A stretch of 64,000 nucleotides of DNA from Verrucomicrobiia bacterium (GTDB lineage Bacteria > Verrucomicrobiota > Verrucomicrobiia > Limisphaerales > JADLHS01): positions 1 to 64,000 of the forward strand of contig JAHCLO010000024.1 in the NCBI GenBank assembly GCA_026125285.1, given 5' to 3'. The notes under the pieces were generated by a model. That model worked only from the letters and a program-made list of their open reading frames with translations. It ran no database searches and was not told where the DNA came from. Shown here piece by piece: positions 42,664-51,957 of this stretch. A program made the translations under genes and the position numbers. Positions within the stretch are counted from its first letter, which is position 1. Every line of letters begins with the position of its first letter.

Positions 42664-42791
42664 CTTGAATTGCGCTGCTCACTCGTGGAGGTGCCGCCTG
42701 TCACCCAGCCACAATCACCCACAACTCATAACCAAGGTTCTTCCCTTGATTGGAGCGTGACGCGCCGTAGGATTTATGGCATCCCTCCAGC

Positions 42792-43070
42792 ATGGCAAAG
42801 ATGAATGTTGCCCAAATCAAACGCGCGCTGGCAACCGTGCCCGATTGGAAAAAAGCCGGCGCGACCATCACGCGCACGTTCCAATTCACGGACTTCCCGG
42901 CGGCGATCAAATTCGTGAACGCCATCGCGAGACTCGCGGAGAAAGCCTGGCATCATCCGGACATTGACATTCGCTGGAACAAAGTGGTGCTCACCCTCAT
43001 GACCCACTCGGAAGGTGGGCTGACGGAGAAGGATTTCCAACTCGCCCAACAATTTGACCGGTTAACTTGA
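42792..43070 (+). CDS. phhB: Pterin-4a-carbinolamine dehydratase
   Basis: 92 residues from the ATG at 42792. The family signature with active-site histidines is clear: AEKAWHHPDIDIRWNKVVL followed by THSEGGLTEKDF. The enzyme dehydrates 4a-hydroxytetrahydrobiopterin, recycling the cofactor of aromatic amino acid hydroxylases, and may have wider pterin roles in bacteria. No hydroxylase gene is adjacent. Length is normal. Confidence 0.93.
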   Translation: MAKMNVAQIKRALATVPDWKKAGATITRTFQFTDFPAAIKFVNAIARLAEKAWHHPDIDIRWNKVVLTLMTHSEGGLTEKDFQLAQQFDRLT

Positions 43071-43074
43071 AACC

Positions 43075-43165
43075 TAATGCGTGATGCGTGGTGCGTGACA
43101 GCTAAAGCGCCACGCGATCACGCCTCACGCCTCACGCATTACGCCTCACGCCTCACGCCTGAACC
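43075..43165. repeat. Imperfect repeat array with mirrored GTGATGCGTG / CTCACGC words
   Basis: On the left GATGCGTGGTGCGTGAC words are followed by an array of CTCACGC/CTCACGCAT heptamers from about 43121. The two halves are complementary and could form a long hairpin in the galactokinase upstream region. Confidence 0.7.
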
Positions 43166-43173
43166 CAATTCCC

Positions 43174-44385
43174 ATGCCTCTCTCCACACCCGCCGCCGCC
43201 GCCGTCCAGACCCTGTTCAAGAAGCATTTCGGCTACACGCCGCCGCACGTTGTAAAGGCGCCTGGCCGGCTGGAGGTCCTAGGCAATCACACGGATTACA
43301 ACGACGGCCTGGTCATGTCCGTGGCGGTGGACAAATACATCTTCATCGCTTGCGCGCCGCGCACGGATGGCAAGGTGGAACTGATCTCCTCCGCGTTTCC
43401 CGAGCCGGAGAAATTCTGGGTCACGGAATTCAAATCCAACCCCACCGCGCGCTGGGCCGATTACGTGAAAGGCGTGCTGGCGCAACTGCGCAAGCGCGGC
43501 GTGCATTTCAGCGGCTTCAACGCCGCCATTCACGGCACCATTCCCGTCGGCGCCGGCATGAGCAGTTCCGCTGCGCTGGAAATCGCCACCGCCCTCGCGG
43601 TGCGCAAGCTGTATCCCTTCAGCCTGACCGAAACTGGCGCCACCGTGCCGCCCAAACGCAACGAACGCGGCGAACTGCCACCGTTGCCGCCCGGCGAGCG
43701 GATGTACTTCGCCAGGCTCTGCCACGCCGCGGAATATGACTTTGTCGGTGTGCGCTGCGGCTTGCTGGACCAGATTTCGTCGTTGTACGGCAAGGCCTGG
43801 AACATAATGAACATTGACTGCCGGTTCCTGAGCGTCGAACACACGCCGCTGGTCGGCCAGGCCGTCATCGTCTGCAACACCGGGGTGAAACACTCGCTGG
43901 TCGGCGGCGAATACAACGCCCTGCGCGATCACTGCGAAGCCGCCGCAAAAAAACTGGGCGCCAAATCGCTGCGCTCGGTGGAGATGAAACATTTGCAGGC
44001 CAACCAAGCCCAACTGGCTCCGCGAGAATTCGAGTGCGCGCATCACATTGTCAGCGAAATCGCGCGCGTGGTCGCGGCGGAGCGGGCGTTGCGGGCGGAC
44101 GATTACCGGCAGTTCGGCCAGTATCTGTTCCAGAGCCACGAGAGCTCGCGGGATTCGCTCAAGAACAGTTGCCCGGAGCTGGATGTGCTGGTGGAGGTGG
44201 CCCGCCAACATCCCGGATGCATTGGCGCGCGACTGACCGGCGGCGGTTTCGGCGGGGCGACCATCAACCTCGTGGCCTATCATCAGGCGGAGAGTTTTAT
44301 GGAACACATCGCGCGTGAGTACGCCGTCAAGACGGGGATCAAAATCACGCCACAGGTTTGCCAGATTGTGGACGGCGCGGCGTGA
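43174..44385 (+). CDS. galK: Galactokinase
   Basis: 403 residues of the GHMP kinase superfamily. The galactokinase start motif appears as GRLEVLGNHTDYNDG near residue 31 (the usual GEHTDYN has N for E here), the ATP-binding motif is PVGAGMSSSAALE near 126 and the third GHMP motif is GARLTGGGFGGATI near 350. It phosphorylates galactose in the Leloir pathway. An insertion (PPKRNERGELPPLPPGER) is typical of some non-enterobacterial forms. Encoded alone. Confidence 0.9.
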   Translation: MPLSTPAAAAVQTLFKKHFGYTPPHVVKAPGRLEVLGNHTDYNDGLVMSVAVDKYIFIACAPRTDGKVELISSAFPEPEKFWVTEFKSNPTARWADYVKGVLAQLRKRGVHFSGFNAAIHGTIPVGAGMSSSAALEIATALAVRKLYPFSLTETGATVPPKRNERGELPPLPPGERMYFARLCHAAEYDFVGVRCGLLDQISSLYGKAWNIMNIDCRFLSVEHTPLVGQAVIVCNTGVKHSLVGGEYNALRDHCEAAAKKLGAKSLRSVEMKHLQANQAQLAPREFECAHHIVSEIARVVAAERALRADDYRQFGQYLFQSHESSRDSLKNSCPELDVLVEVARQHPGCIGARLTGGGFGGATINLVAYHQAESFMEHIAREYAVKTGIKITPQVCQIVDGAA

Positions 44386-44519
44386 GCGAAGCTGCCCTCG
44401 GACGCAGTTGCTCATAGCGGAGCCCGACGCCGCGCGATTCTGATGTTCCCCAAAAGTAAAGGCTTGGCAACCGCTACCGGCAGGACTACAAAGCGGATAA
44501 ATCTGGCCAGAGAGACATC

Positions 44520-45050
44520 ATGAACGAAACGATACCTGCCGCAAACGCCAACCCGAAGAATTCCGCGTTGGCCATCTGGAGCCTCGTGCTGGGTGTGCTC
44601 AGCCTGGTTTGTCTTTCAATCTTCTCCGCGGTGCCCGCGGTGATCTGTGGCCACCTCGCGTATTCACGAATCCGCCGGTCCAGCGGCGCGCTGACGGGTG
44701 ATGGCCTGGCGATTGCCGGTTTGGTCACCGGTTACATCGGCATCGCCTTCGCCCTGTTCTTGATTCCCATGATGGCTGCCATCGCGATCCCCAACTTTGT
44801 GAAGGCACGCGACACTGCGCAACGGAATGCGTGCATCAATAACCTTCGCCAACTGGATTCCGCCAAGCAACAGTGGGCACTGGAGCAGAACAAGGATGAA
44901 GACGCTGTGCCGGCGCCGGCCGATTTGGACAAGTATTTGCGCGTTGGCTTTCACGGCCTGCAATGTCCCAAAGGCGGAAGCTACGAAATCAACGCCATCG
45001 GCGAACTTCCCACTTGTTCCATTCCCGGCCACGAGCTGCCGGACAACTGA
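44520..45050 (+). CDS. DUF4190 membrane protein with pilin-like tail
   Basis: 176 residues. Two helices of DUF4190 type (LAIWSLVLGVLSLVCLSIFS; LAIAGLVTGYIGIAFALFLI) flank a short loop, then a pseudopilin-like helix and domain (IAIPNFVKARDTAQRNACIN, LRQLDSAKQQWALE) with two cysteines near the C-terminus. It lacks the GYF_2 domain of its paralogue at 40133. Probably inner membrane with an extracytoplasmic tail. Function unknown. Confidence 0.78.
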   Translation: MNETIPAANANPKNSALAIWSLVLGVLSLVCLSIFSAVPAVICGHLAYSRIRRSSGALTGDGLAIAGLVTGYIGIAFALFLIPMMAAIAIPNFVKARDTAQRNACINNLRQLDSAKQQWALEQNKDEDAVPAPADLDKYLRVGFHGLQCPKGGSYEINAIGELPTCSIPGHELPDN

Positions 45051-45201
45051 CCTCGTTTGCTCCTACATAGCTATCTGCAATTTGAAGGCACAGCACCAGC
45101 CTCCCCCGCCGGTTGTGCATAAGAGCAGTTTTGCGACTGACAAGACGGGCAAGATTCCATTTGAGGAAAGGGGTCGCCCTGCGTATTCTCCCGCTTGCAG
45201 T

Positions 45202-45278
45202 GCGCGAGTAGCTCAATTGGATAGAGCGTCGGCCTCCGGAGCCGAAGGTTGTGGGTTCGACCCCCGCCTCGCGCACCA
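45202..45278 (+). tRNA. tRNA-Arg(CCG)
   Basis: Acceptor GCGCGAG pairs with CTCGCGC, discriminator A, encoded CCA at 45276-45278. D arm GCTC-AATTGGATA-GAGC, anticodon stem TCGGC/GCCGA with loop CTCCGGA (anticodon CCG), and a GTGGG-TTCGACC-CCCGC T arm with a near-complete stem. It reads CGG codons. Confidence 0.96.
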
Positions 45279-45360
45279 TTCGTTTCGATTCCATCGAACT
45301 GCGGCAATTGCTTTCCAATGCCCCGGCCATCGGTTATCAGTTGTGCGGATTTCACTCGAT

Positions 45361-48300
45361 ATGCAACTCCGCAACACGCAGCACACGCTCCCGGCGCTGG
45401 TCATTCTCAGCTTTCTCGGTTACGCGGTGACCGCCAACGCGCAATCAGTGCCTGCGCCCGAAGTCACGGGTGCGGCGGTTTTCGATGGCCGGACCTTGGC
45501 CGGCTGGGAAGGCGATGAAAGCACTTGGCGGGTCCAGGATGGCGTCATCACGGGCGGCTCGCTGACCGAGCGGGTCGCGCGCAACGAGTTTCTGGCCAGC
45601 ACGCGCGACTACACCAACTTCCTGCTCCGCTTCGAGATCAAGCTCACGGGCACGGAGGGGTTCATCAATTCAGGATTCCAGATTCGTTCCCAGCGTGTGC
45701 CCAACTCTCACGAGATGTCGGGCTATCAGTGCGACTTCGGCGAGCCGAACTGGTATGGCGCGATCTATGACGAAGCGCGCCGCAACAAGGTCATGTCGGC
45801 TTCCGATATGGCCGCGCTCCGGCCGGTCATCAAACGCGATGACTGGAACGAATACATCATCCGTGCCGACGGTCCACGCATCACCACTTGGCTTAACGGC
45901 GTGAGGGCCACCGATTTTCTCGAACCGGATACCACGATGGCGAACTACGATTGGGGCAAATTCGGCATTCAGGTGCATGGCGGCGGCAAGGCACTGGTGC
46001 AGGTCCGCCAGCTCGTCGTGCAGGAACTTCCGCCCACACCGGCGGAGCAACAATTCCTCGGTGCGCCGACGCCGAGCCAGCCGGCGAAATCATCGCCGCT
46101 TACTCCGGAAGAGGAACTGGCGATGTTCACCCTGCCGCCGGGGTTCGAAATCGAACTGGTCGTGAGCGAAGACATTGCGGCAGGCTTCGGCAAGTTCGTC
46201 GCCATGGACTGGGATTTGCATGGCAATCTCTGGACCATGACCGCGCTGGAATATCCCGTGGACGCCAATGAAAGTCCCGAAGTCGCGCGCGAACTCTACG
46301 CCAGCAAGGCCAAGGACAAGGTGCTGGTCTATGAGCGCGATCCTTCCTCGCCGACCGGGTATGCCAGAACGCCGCGCGTGTTCGCGGAGGGACTGGCGAT
46401 TCCCCTTGGCATTTTGCCGTACAAAAACGGCGTCTATGTGCAGCACGGATCCGACATCGTTTTTCTCAGCGATACTGATGGCGATGGCCGGGCGGACCGG
46501 CGGGATGTGATTCTTAGCGGATTCGGCATCCAGGATTCGCACCTCTTTCCGCATCAATTCACGCGTGCGCCCGGCAACTGGCTCTGGATGGCGCAAGGCG
46601 CGTTCAATTACGGCAAGGTGCGCACCACGCGCGGGGAAGAGGTGCAATTCGATCAGACGCGGATGGCGAAGTTCAGTTACGATGGTTCCGCGTTCGACAT
46701 CACTTCGCAAGGACCGTGCAACATCTGGGGCCTGGCGCTCACCGCCGAGGGTGAAGTGTGGATTCAAGAGGCGAATGATTTTGGCTACCCGGCCATGCCG
46801 TTTCACGAGTATGCGAATTATCCGGGCTGCTCCGAAGCGCAATGGAAGAGTTACGCGCCGGAATTTCCCGGCACCGCGCCGGACTTCCGCATGGGTGGCA
46901 CCGGTTTGAGCGGACTCGCGTTGAGTGATCCAACGGGCTGGCCGGCCGCTTATGCGGACGTGTTGTACGTGGCCAATCCCATCGTCAGAAGAATCCAGGC
47001 CATCAAGCCCCATCGCACCGGTTCCGGTTTTCAACTGCAACGACTGCCCGACTTGGTGGCCTCGGGCGATGAATGGTTTCGTCCCGTTGCCTTGCGGCTC
47101 GGCCCCGACGGCTGGCTCTACTTTGTGGATTGGTACAACCAGATCATCTCGCACAATGAAGTGCCGCGAAACCACCCGGAGCGCGACAAGCAGCGAGGCC
47201 GCATCTGGCGCGTGAAGCCGAAGGAAATGAAACCGCTCGCCGTGCCGGACTTCATGCGGTTATCCGGCGAGGAATTACTGGCCCGATTGGGTGGCGCAAA
47301 TACGCCGCAAAGCCACCTGGCCTGGCAGGCCATCACGGACCGGCAGATGCGGGAGCTGACACCGCGATTGCAAAGCATCGCCCGGGACAACTCGCAATCC
47401 GCCGGTCGTCGAATTGCGTCGCTCTGGGCGTTGGAAGGATTGGACGAGGCGGAACGAGTTCAAACCGGCGCCGCGTGGTTCGAGTTGCTGGAGCCATTGC
47501 TGCAGGATCCGAATCGCAACGTCCGGCGCGAAGCATTGCGCATTTTGGGAACCCGTCCGCTCTCCGTCGCCGGTGCCAGTCGTGCCTGGGGACGATTGTT
47601 CGACGCCCTCGACCCACTGGCGGAAGAATCCGACCCACAGGTGCGCGCCGAACTCATCAAAACCGTGATCCGGCTTCGCAACTTCCTGCTGGCATCCTCG
47701 GATGGCCGCACGGCCAGTCTGCTCGAAGAACGCGCCATGCCGCTGCTGCTGCGGATGGCACGGCCTGCGTTAGCAGAACCCACGGCCAAGAGCACGCACA
47801 GTGGCAAGCTGATCAAAGTTGGCGAGGCATACGAACGCGAGTTCGAGCGCTACCTCATTCGATATCTGTTGGAGCGCCAGCCGCTGTTGGTCGGGGAGTT
47901 TCTCGATTCCGCCACGGCCCGGTCGTTTCCTGCTGAACATCGGCTGCTTTTTGCGCTGGCGCTTGAGCCTGAAGCGGCCGCGCGTCGGGTTGCCCAATTG
48001 CTGCCGGAACTTGACCGCGCCCCTGGCGAGGAGGAATTACTTTGCCTGGCGCGCAATCCACAAGCTGCCGGCGTCGGTGAAGCTTTGGGCCAGGTGCTGC
48101 GCCGCTCTGCCACCCGTCGGACGGCGGTTGAGTCACTGTTGAAAATCCGCACCCGGCTGGAGGCTGGGCCGCTGGCGCCATCGCTCACCGACACCGCACG
48201 CGAACTGCTGACCAGTGGTGATAAGGCCGATGCCGAGTTGGGCGCGAGGCTGGCCGGGGCGTTTCAACTCGCGGCAGTTGAGCCTGAATTGACGCAAGTC

Positions 48301-49776
48301 CTCGAACATGGGGTGAGCCGGCTTCACCAGACTGCCGCCGGTGAACCCTCCTTGGGAGCGGAATCTCTCGCCGCTTTGCGGGCGTTGCGCGAGTTGAAGT
48401 CCGAGGCGGTGGAACTCTTCGCCCGGCTGGCGCAACGAAGTACCCCGGTGGTTCAGGAGTTGGCGGTGTCCGCGCTTGCGGCTTCGCGCTCGGAGCGCGG
48501 ACCAGAATGGCTCGTCCAACTTGTGCCTAAACTACCGGCGGCCCCACGCCGCGCCGCCGTCGCGGCGCTCGCCGGCACGAAGTCCGGCGCGGCTGCGTTT
48601 GTCCGAGGGCTTCGCCGTGGCGACCTCGATCGCGACGAGCTCGATGCCGTCACTTTGGACAAGTTGCACACGTTGCTCGGCGACGATCCCGACCTCAAGG
48701 CCCTCGTGCAAAGTCTGGCTGGGTTCTTCCGCCCCGCGCTGCGCCTCAACGGCAGCGCCGAGGCTTGGGCGGACACCGACATCACGCTCGACGGACCGTT
48801 TACGGTGGAAACCTGGATCAAACTGGACGCGGGCATTGACAACCGTGATGGCATTCTCGGTGCGCCCGGGATGCTGGATATGAATTTTCATGCCGGCCAG
48901 TTCCGCGTGTGGGCCGGGTCGCAAATCGGCGACGCCATCATTGTCACGAAGAAGATGGCCCCGGAAGTGTGGACGCATATTGCGGTTACCCGCGATGCCG
49001 ATAGCCGACTGCGAGTTTATCTGAATGGCGAGTTGGACACTGACCAAGGCAAGATTCTGACCAACACATTCGAGGGCTGCCGACTTGGCTGGACTTCACC
49101 CGCGCAGGGAACGCACGGCTGGTTGACGGAGTTCCGCGTCTGGCATCGCGCGCGCACGACTGCGGAAATCCGGTCGGACTTCGACCGCAGCTACGTGGGC
49201 GAACCGCGGCCCGCAGGTCTGGTGCATCTCTACTCCGGCGAAGACTGGGGCAAGCTTAAGAAAGGCGCGCAAGTGACCGGCACGATGGATTTCCCCGCGT
49301 TGCTGACGGCCGCCGAAGCCAAGGCGTTTCAGGAGAAGTTCGACACATTTCGCGCGCTGGCCACCAAGCCGGGTGACATTGAGGGCGGACGGAGCACTTT
49401 CCAGATGGCCTGCGCGAGTTGTCACGCGGTCGGCGGTCAGGGCGGCCAGATTGGACCGGTGCTGGATGGCGCCGGCGCGCTGGGGATCGAAGCGTTGCTC
49501 CGCAACTTACTCACGCCGAATGTGGCGGTGGAGGCGGGCTACCGCGTCTTCCGCGTGGAACTCGCAGATGGCGAAGTGATGGACGGCATCCGCGTGTCGG
49601 AAGATCCGGAAGCGATTGTGCTCCGCCAGCCCAACCAGCCCGATACCCGCATTGCGCAAAAGGACGTGCGAAGAGCCGGCTTCACGAAAATGAGCATGAT
49701 GCCGGAAGGTTTGCTCGAGACCCTCCCGCCCCAAGACGTCAGTAACTTGTTTGCCTTTCTGCGGACGCTGAAATAG
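45361..49776 (+). CDS. PVC-type DUF1080 / membrane-bound dehydrogenase-like / LamG / c-haem protein
   Basis: 1,471 residues with a signal peptide (LVILSFLGYAVTANAQS). In order: DUF1080 3-keto-disaccharide hydrolase-like domain (about 35-220, FDGRTLAGWEGDESTW); a beta-propeller dehydrogenase-like domain of the TIGR02604 type (about 255-640, FEIELVVSEDIA, DTDGDGRADRR); HEAT-like helical repeats to about 1120; a LamG/concanavalin fold (about 1125-1300, DGPFTVETWIKLDAG); and a C-terminal c-type haem site CASCH near 1350. It likely degrades or oxidises sugars in the periplasm. A longer ORF to 44827 covers tRNA-Arg, so the start is at 45361. Confidence 0.88.
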   Translation: MQLRNTQHTLPALVILSFLGYAVTANAQSVPAPEVTGAAVFDGRTLAGWEGDESTWRVQDGVITGGSLTERVARNEFLASTRDYTNFLLRFEIKLTGTEGFINSGFQIRSQRVPNSHEMSGYQCDFGEPNWYGAIYDEARRNKVMSASDMAALRPVIKRDDWNEYIIRADGPRITTWLNGVRATDFLEPDTTMANYDWGKFGIQVHGGGKALVQVRQLVVQELPPTPAEQQFLGAPTPSQPAKSSPLTPEEELAMFTLPPGFEIELVVSEDIAAGFGKFVAMDWDLHGNLWTMTALEYPVDANESPEVARELYASKAKDKVLVYERDPSSPTGYARTPRVFAEGLAIPLGILPYKNGVYVQHGSDIVFLSDTDGDGRADRRDVILSGFGIQDSHLFPHQFTRAPGNWLWMAQGAFNYGKVRTTRGEEVQFDQTRMAKFSYDGSAFDITSQGPCNIWGLALTAEGEVWIQEANDFGYPAMPFHEYANYPGCSEAQWKSYAPEFPGTAPDFRMGGTGLSGLALSDPTGWPAAYADVLYVANPIVRRIQAIKPHRTGSGFQLQRLPDLVASGDEWFRPVALRLGPDGWLYFVDWYNQIISHNEVPRNHPERDKQRGRIWRVKPKEMKPLAVPDFMRLSGEELLARLGGANTPQSHLAWQAITDRQMRELTPRLQSIARDNSQSAGRRIASLWALEGLDEAERVQTGAAWFELLEPLLQDPNRNVRREALRILGTRPLSVAGASRAWGRLFDALDPLAEESDPQVRAELIKTVIRLRNFLLASSDGRTASLLEERAMPLLLRMARPALAEPTAKSTHSGKLIKVGEAYEREFERYLIRYLLERQPLLVGEFLDSATARSFPAEHRLLFALALEPEAAARRVAQLLPELDRAPGEEELLCLARNPQAAGVGEALGQVLRRSATRRTAVESLLKIRTRLEAGPLAPSLTDTARELLTSGDKADAELGARLAGAFQLAAVEPELTQVLEHGVSRLHQTAAGEPSLGAESLAALRALRELKSEAVELFARLAQRSTPVVQELAVSALAASRSERGPEWLVQLVPKLPAAPRRAAVAALAGTKSGAAAFVRGLRRGDLDRDELDAVTLDKLHTLLGDDPDLKALVQSLAGFFRPALRLNGSAEAWADTDITLDGPFTVETWIKLDAGIDNRDGILGAPGMLDMNFHAGQFRVWAGSQIGDAIIVTKKMAPEVWTHIAVTRDADSRLRVYLNGELDTDQGKILTNTFEGCRLGWTSPAQGTHGWLTEFRVWHRARTTAEIRSDFDRSYVGEPRPAGLVHLYSGEDWGKLKKGAQVTGTMDFPALLTAAEAKAFQEKFDTFRALATKPGDIEGGRSTFQMACASCHAVGGQGGQIGPVLDGAGALGIEALLRNLLTPNVAVEAGYRVFRVELADGEVMDGIRVSEDPEAIVLRQPNQPDTRIAQKDVRRAGFTKMSMMPEGLLETLPPQDVSNLFAFLRTLK

Positions 49777-49796
49777 CGGCAACGGGGAAGACCGGA

Positions 49797-51104
49797 CTAA
49801 ATCAGTTTGGTCTGCCCGGGAATGTAAACGGGATAGGTCCCGTCCGCACCGGGCTTCACGGGTGCTTCCATCCCGTCGCGGCAATCCTCCGGTCGGGGCG
49901 GATAGGCAAAGTCGGATTGATTGATTTGTTCCCAGGTCACTTCTTTGCCGGTGTAACAGGAAATCTGGCCCATAATCCCGATCATCGTGCTGTCGGCCAT
50001 GTAACCACCGTTGTTGATGGGGTCGCCGGAACGGATTGCGGCGAACAGCCGGTCGTGTTCAATCTGATACGGATCACATTGCCCGCGCCAGCGCCAGTCG
50101 GTGGCGCCGCGAATCTCGCAGCGCGTGATGGAGGCGCGGCCCTTGGCGCCAAGCACGATGCTGGAGCTTTCGTCGTAGCAGCCGGTGGTGGTGCGGCAAA
50201 AGCCATACATCCGCACGCCGTTGGCGAATTCATACACCACGGAATGATGATCGAACACATTGCCGTAAACGGGTTCAACCATTGAGGAACGGCCGCCCAA
50301 GCCGTGGCATTTCACCGGTGGTTGGCCGTGCAGGACCCAGTTGGCGCGGTCAAAATTGTGGACCAGCGATTGGACCACGTCATCGCCGGACAGCCAGACG
50401 AAGTGATATTGCGTGCTGCATTGCCATTCCAGTTCCGTCAGCCCCGGTTGGCGTTCGGTGACGCCGTACGGGGCGCGCAGGAAGTTCTCCTCAATGGCGA
50501 TGACATCGCCGATGGCGCCATCATGAATGCGCTGCACGGTTTCCGCATAGCCGGCGTGATAGCGGCTCTGCAAGCCGGAGACGACGGAGAGTTTCTTCTG
50601 CTTTGCCAGTTCGCAGGCGGCCCGCAGCACATTGATGCCGGCGGGATCAATGCCGTGGGGCTTCTCGACGAAGACATGCTTGCCCGCCTGAATCGCGGCC
50701 AGGGTTTGCAGCGGATGGAACTTGGCCGCGTTGGCAATGAGCACCACGTCCGCGGCTTCAATCACCCGCTTGTAGCCGTCGAAGCCGGTGAAACAGTGAT
50801 CGCGGGTCACCTGGACTTGATCCGGCTTGGCGGCGCGGATGTGGTTGAGTTTGTCCTGAATGCGGTCCATGAAGATGTCGCACATGGCCACCAGCCGCGC
50901 GCCTTTGTCGGCGGTCAGGGCTTGAACAATCGCGCCGGAATTGCGGCCGCCGCAGCCGATCATGCCGACTTTGATCATGTCGCCGCCGGCCGCGTGGGCG
51001 AAGCGCGCGACCTCCAGGCTGGCCAGCGTGCTGGCCGCCGCAACCGTGGCGGAGGTTCTCAGGAAGTGGCGGCGGGTTACCGAAGAGTCAGTTTGGTTTT
51101 TCAT
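49797..51104 (-). CDS. Gfo/Idh/MocA family oxidoreductase, Tat-exported
   Basis: 435 residues. A twin-arginine signal (TRRHFLRTSATVAAASTLAS) is followed by the NAD-binding domain IKVGMIGCGGRNSGAIVQAL with a G-x-G-x-x-G-like pattern, and EKPHGIDPAGIN, the conserved lysine region of the family. The C-terminal domain is the usual alpha/beta oxidoreductase fold. Family members oxidise or epimerise sugars and inositols, often in the periplasm in PVC bacteria. The truncated sugar-isomerase gene overlaps its start by 17 bp. Confidence 0.9.
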   Translation of the reverse strand: MKNQTDSSVTRRHFLRTSATVAAASTLASLEVARFAHAAGGDMIKVGMIGCGGRNSGAIVQALTADKGARLVAMCDIFMDRIQDKLNHIRAAKPDQVQVTRDHCFTGFDGYKRVIEAADVVLIANAAKFHPLQTLAAIQAGKHVFVEKPHGIDPAGINVLRAACELAKQKKLSVVSGLQSRYHAGYAETVQRIHDGAIGDVIAIEENFLRAPYGVTERQPGLTELEWQCSTQYHFVWLSGDDVVQSLVHNFDRANWVLHGQPPVKCHGLGGRSSMVEPVYGNVFDHHSVVYEFANGVRMYGFCRTTTGCYDESSSIVLGAKGRASITRCEIRGATDWRWRGQCDPYQIEHDRLFAAIRSGDPINNGGYMADSTMIGIMGQISCYTGKEVTWEQINQSDFAYPPRPEDCRDGMEAPVKPGADGTYPVYIPGQTKLI

Positions 51105-51636
51105 GGAGTTTTCCTGCTTTGGGCTGAATAGAAATCAGCGGGTTTCTTTGATGCCAAGTTCCTAGGGTGAAATAACCACGGGGCTCAATGTTCGTGATGA
51201 TCTTGTGCGCCTCAGCCACGCGCCGGATTTGCTCGTAACTCCGCTTCATCATCGCCAGGGCTTCGGGATCGTCCAGGCCTTCGGGCGCGTGCAGCCCGTT
51301 CGCGGTGTCCACCCACGGACAACCGGCTTGCGCTGCCCAAGCGATGGCCTTCATCACATAGGGCACGCCGCGCAACCGACCGTCGGTTTGCGAGAGGGGA
51401 TAGGCGGCATCCACCTGCGAGAATTGCACGCCGTAGTTGTCCAGCTTGCGGCGGAGCTGCACGGGGTCTTCGTAAAGCGCCACGTGTGGCTGACAGCCCA
51501 ATCCGTGAATCCAACTCACGCCGTCAATCAGTCCGCACTCGATGTAGCGAACCTGGTTGCGATGCGCCCATTGGAGGCATATCTCGAACAACCAGTAGGC
51601 GGAATTGAACGCGTCGGTGTGAAACCCAATTCTCAT
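51088..51636 (-). pseudogene. Sugar phosphate isomerase/epimerase, 3'-truncated
   Basis: About 182 residues from the ATG at 51636 (MRIGFHTDAF). The first 150 residues match the xylose isomerase-like TIM-barrel family (FHTDAFNSAYW, IECGLIDGVSWIHGLG, SYEQIRRVAEAH). After NIEPRGYFT, where the family normally continues for another 100 residues with metal-binding positions, the sequence turns into a short unrelated tail and stops. The lost half should lie where the Gfo/Idh gene now begins, so a deletion fused the two. A GTG 33 bp upstream is a possible alternative start. Confidence 0.75.
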
Positions 51637-51828
51637 AAGCCGGATCGGTTGTCCATTTTCCGCGGTCACCCTGCGCGTTTGGGGAGCCAGCCGCCTTGAG
51701 CCAAGTCAAATGTGTTTGCCGCCGCCGAACCGTGGAAAGACCGGCACGGCGCTGATCGTCACCGGGGGGCCGCCGGGAAATGACTTGCGCGGCGGATTTG
51801 CGGTCCGTATTTTGCCAGAGCCTTGGGC

Positions 51829-51905
51829 GCACCCATAGCTCAATTGGATAGAGCATCTGACTACGGATCAGAAGGTTATAGGTTCAACTCCTATTGGGTG
51901 CGCCA
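51829..51905 (+). tRNA. tRNA-Arg(ACG)
   Basis: Acceptor GCACCCA pairs with TGGGTGC, discriminator G, CCA at 51903-51905. Anticodon stem TCTGA/TCAGA with loop CTACGGA gives ACG, decoded as ICG for CGU/C/A. T arm TATAG-GTTCAACT-CCTAT fits. The phage-like region starts just after its 3' end, the usual att position. Confidence 0.97.
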
Positions 51906-51957
51906 GTTTTTTGCCCGCGCGCCCGCCGTCTGTCTTTCGTCAGATGCTCCATCGTGT

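Noticed and set aside
43075..43165. CRISPR array
   Set aside because: The repeat unit is a heptamer without unique spacers and no cas genes are near. No other CRISPR-like array was seen in the window.
44827..45360. Upstream extension of the large PVC protein
   Set aside because: It runs through the DUF4190 gene in another frame and straight across tRNA-Arg(CCG); the ATG at 45361 begins a proper signal peptide.
51670..51828. Gene between truncated isomerase and tRNA-Arg
   Set aside because: No coding signal; ORFs there cross the tRNA.
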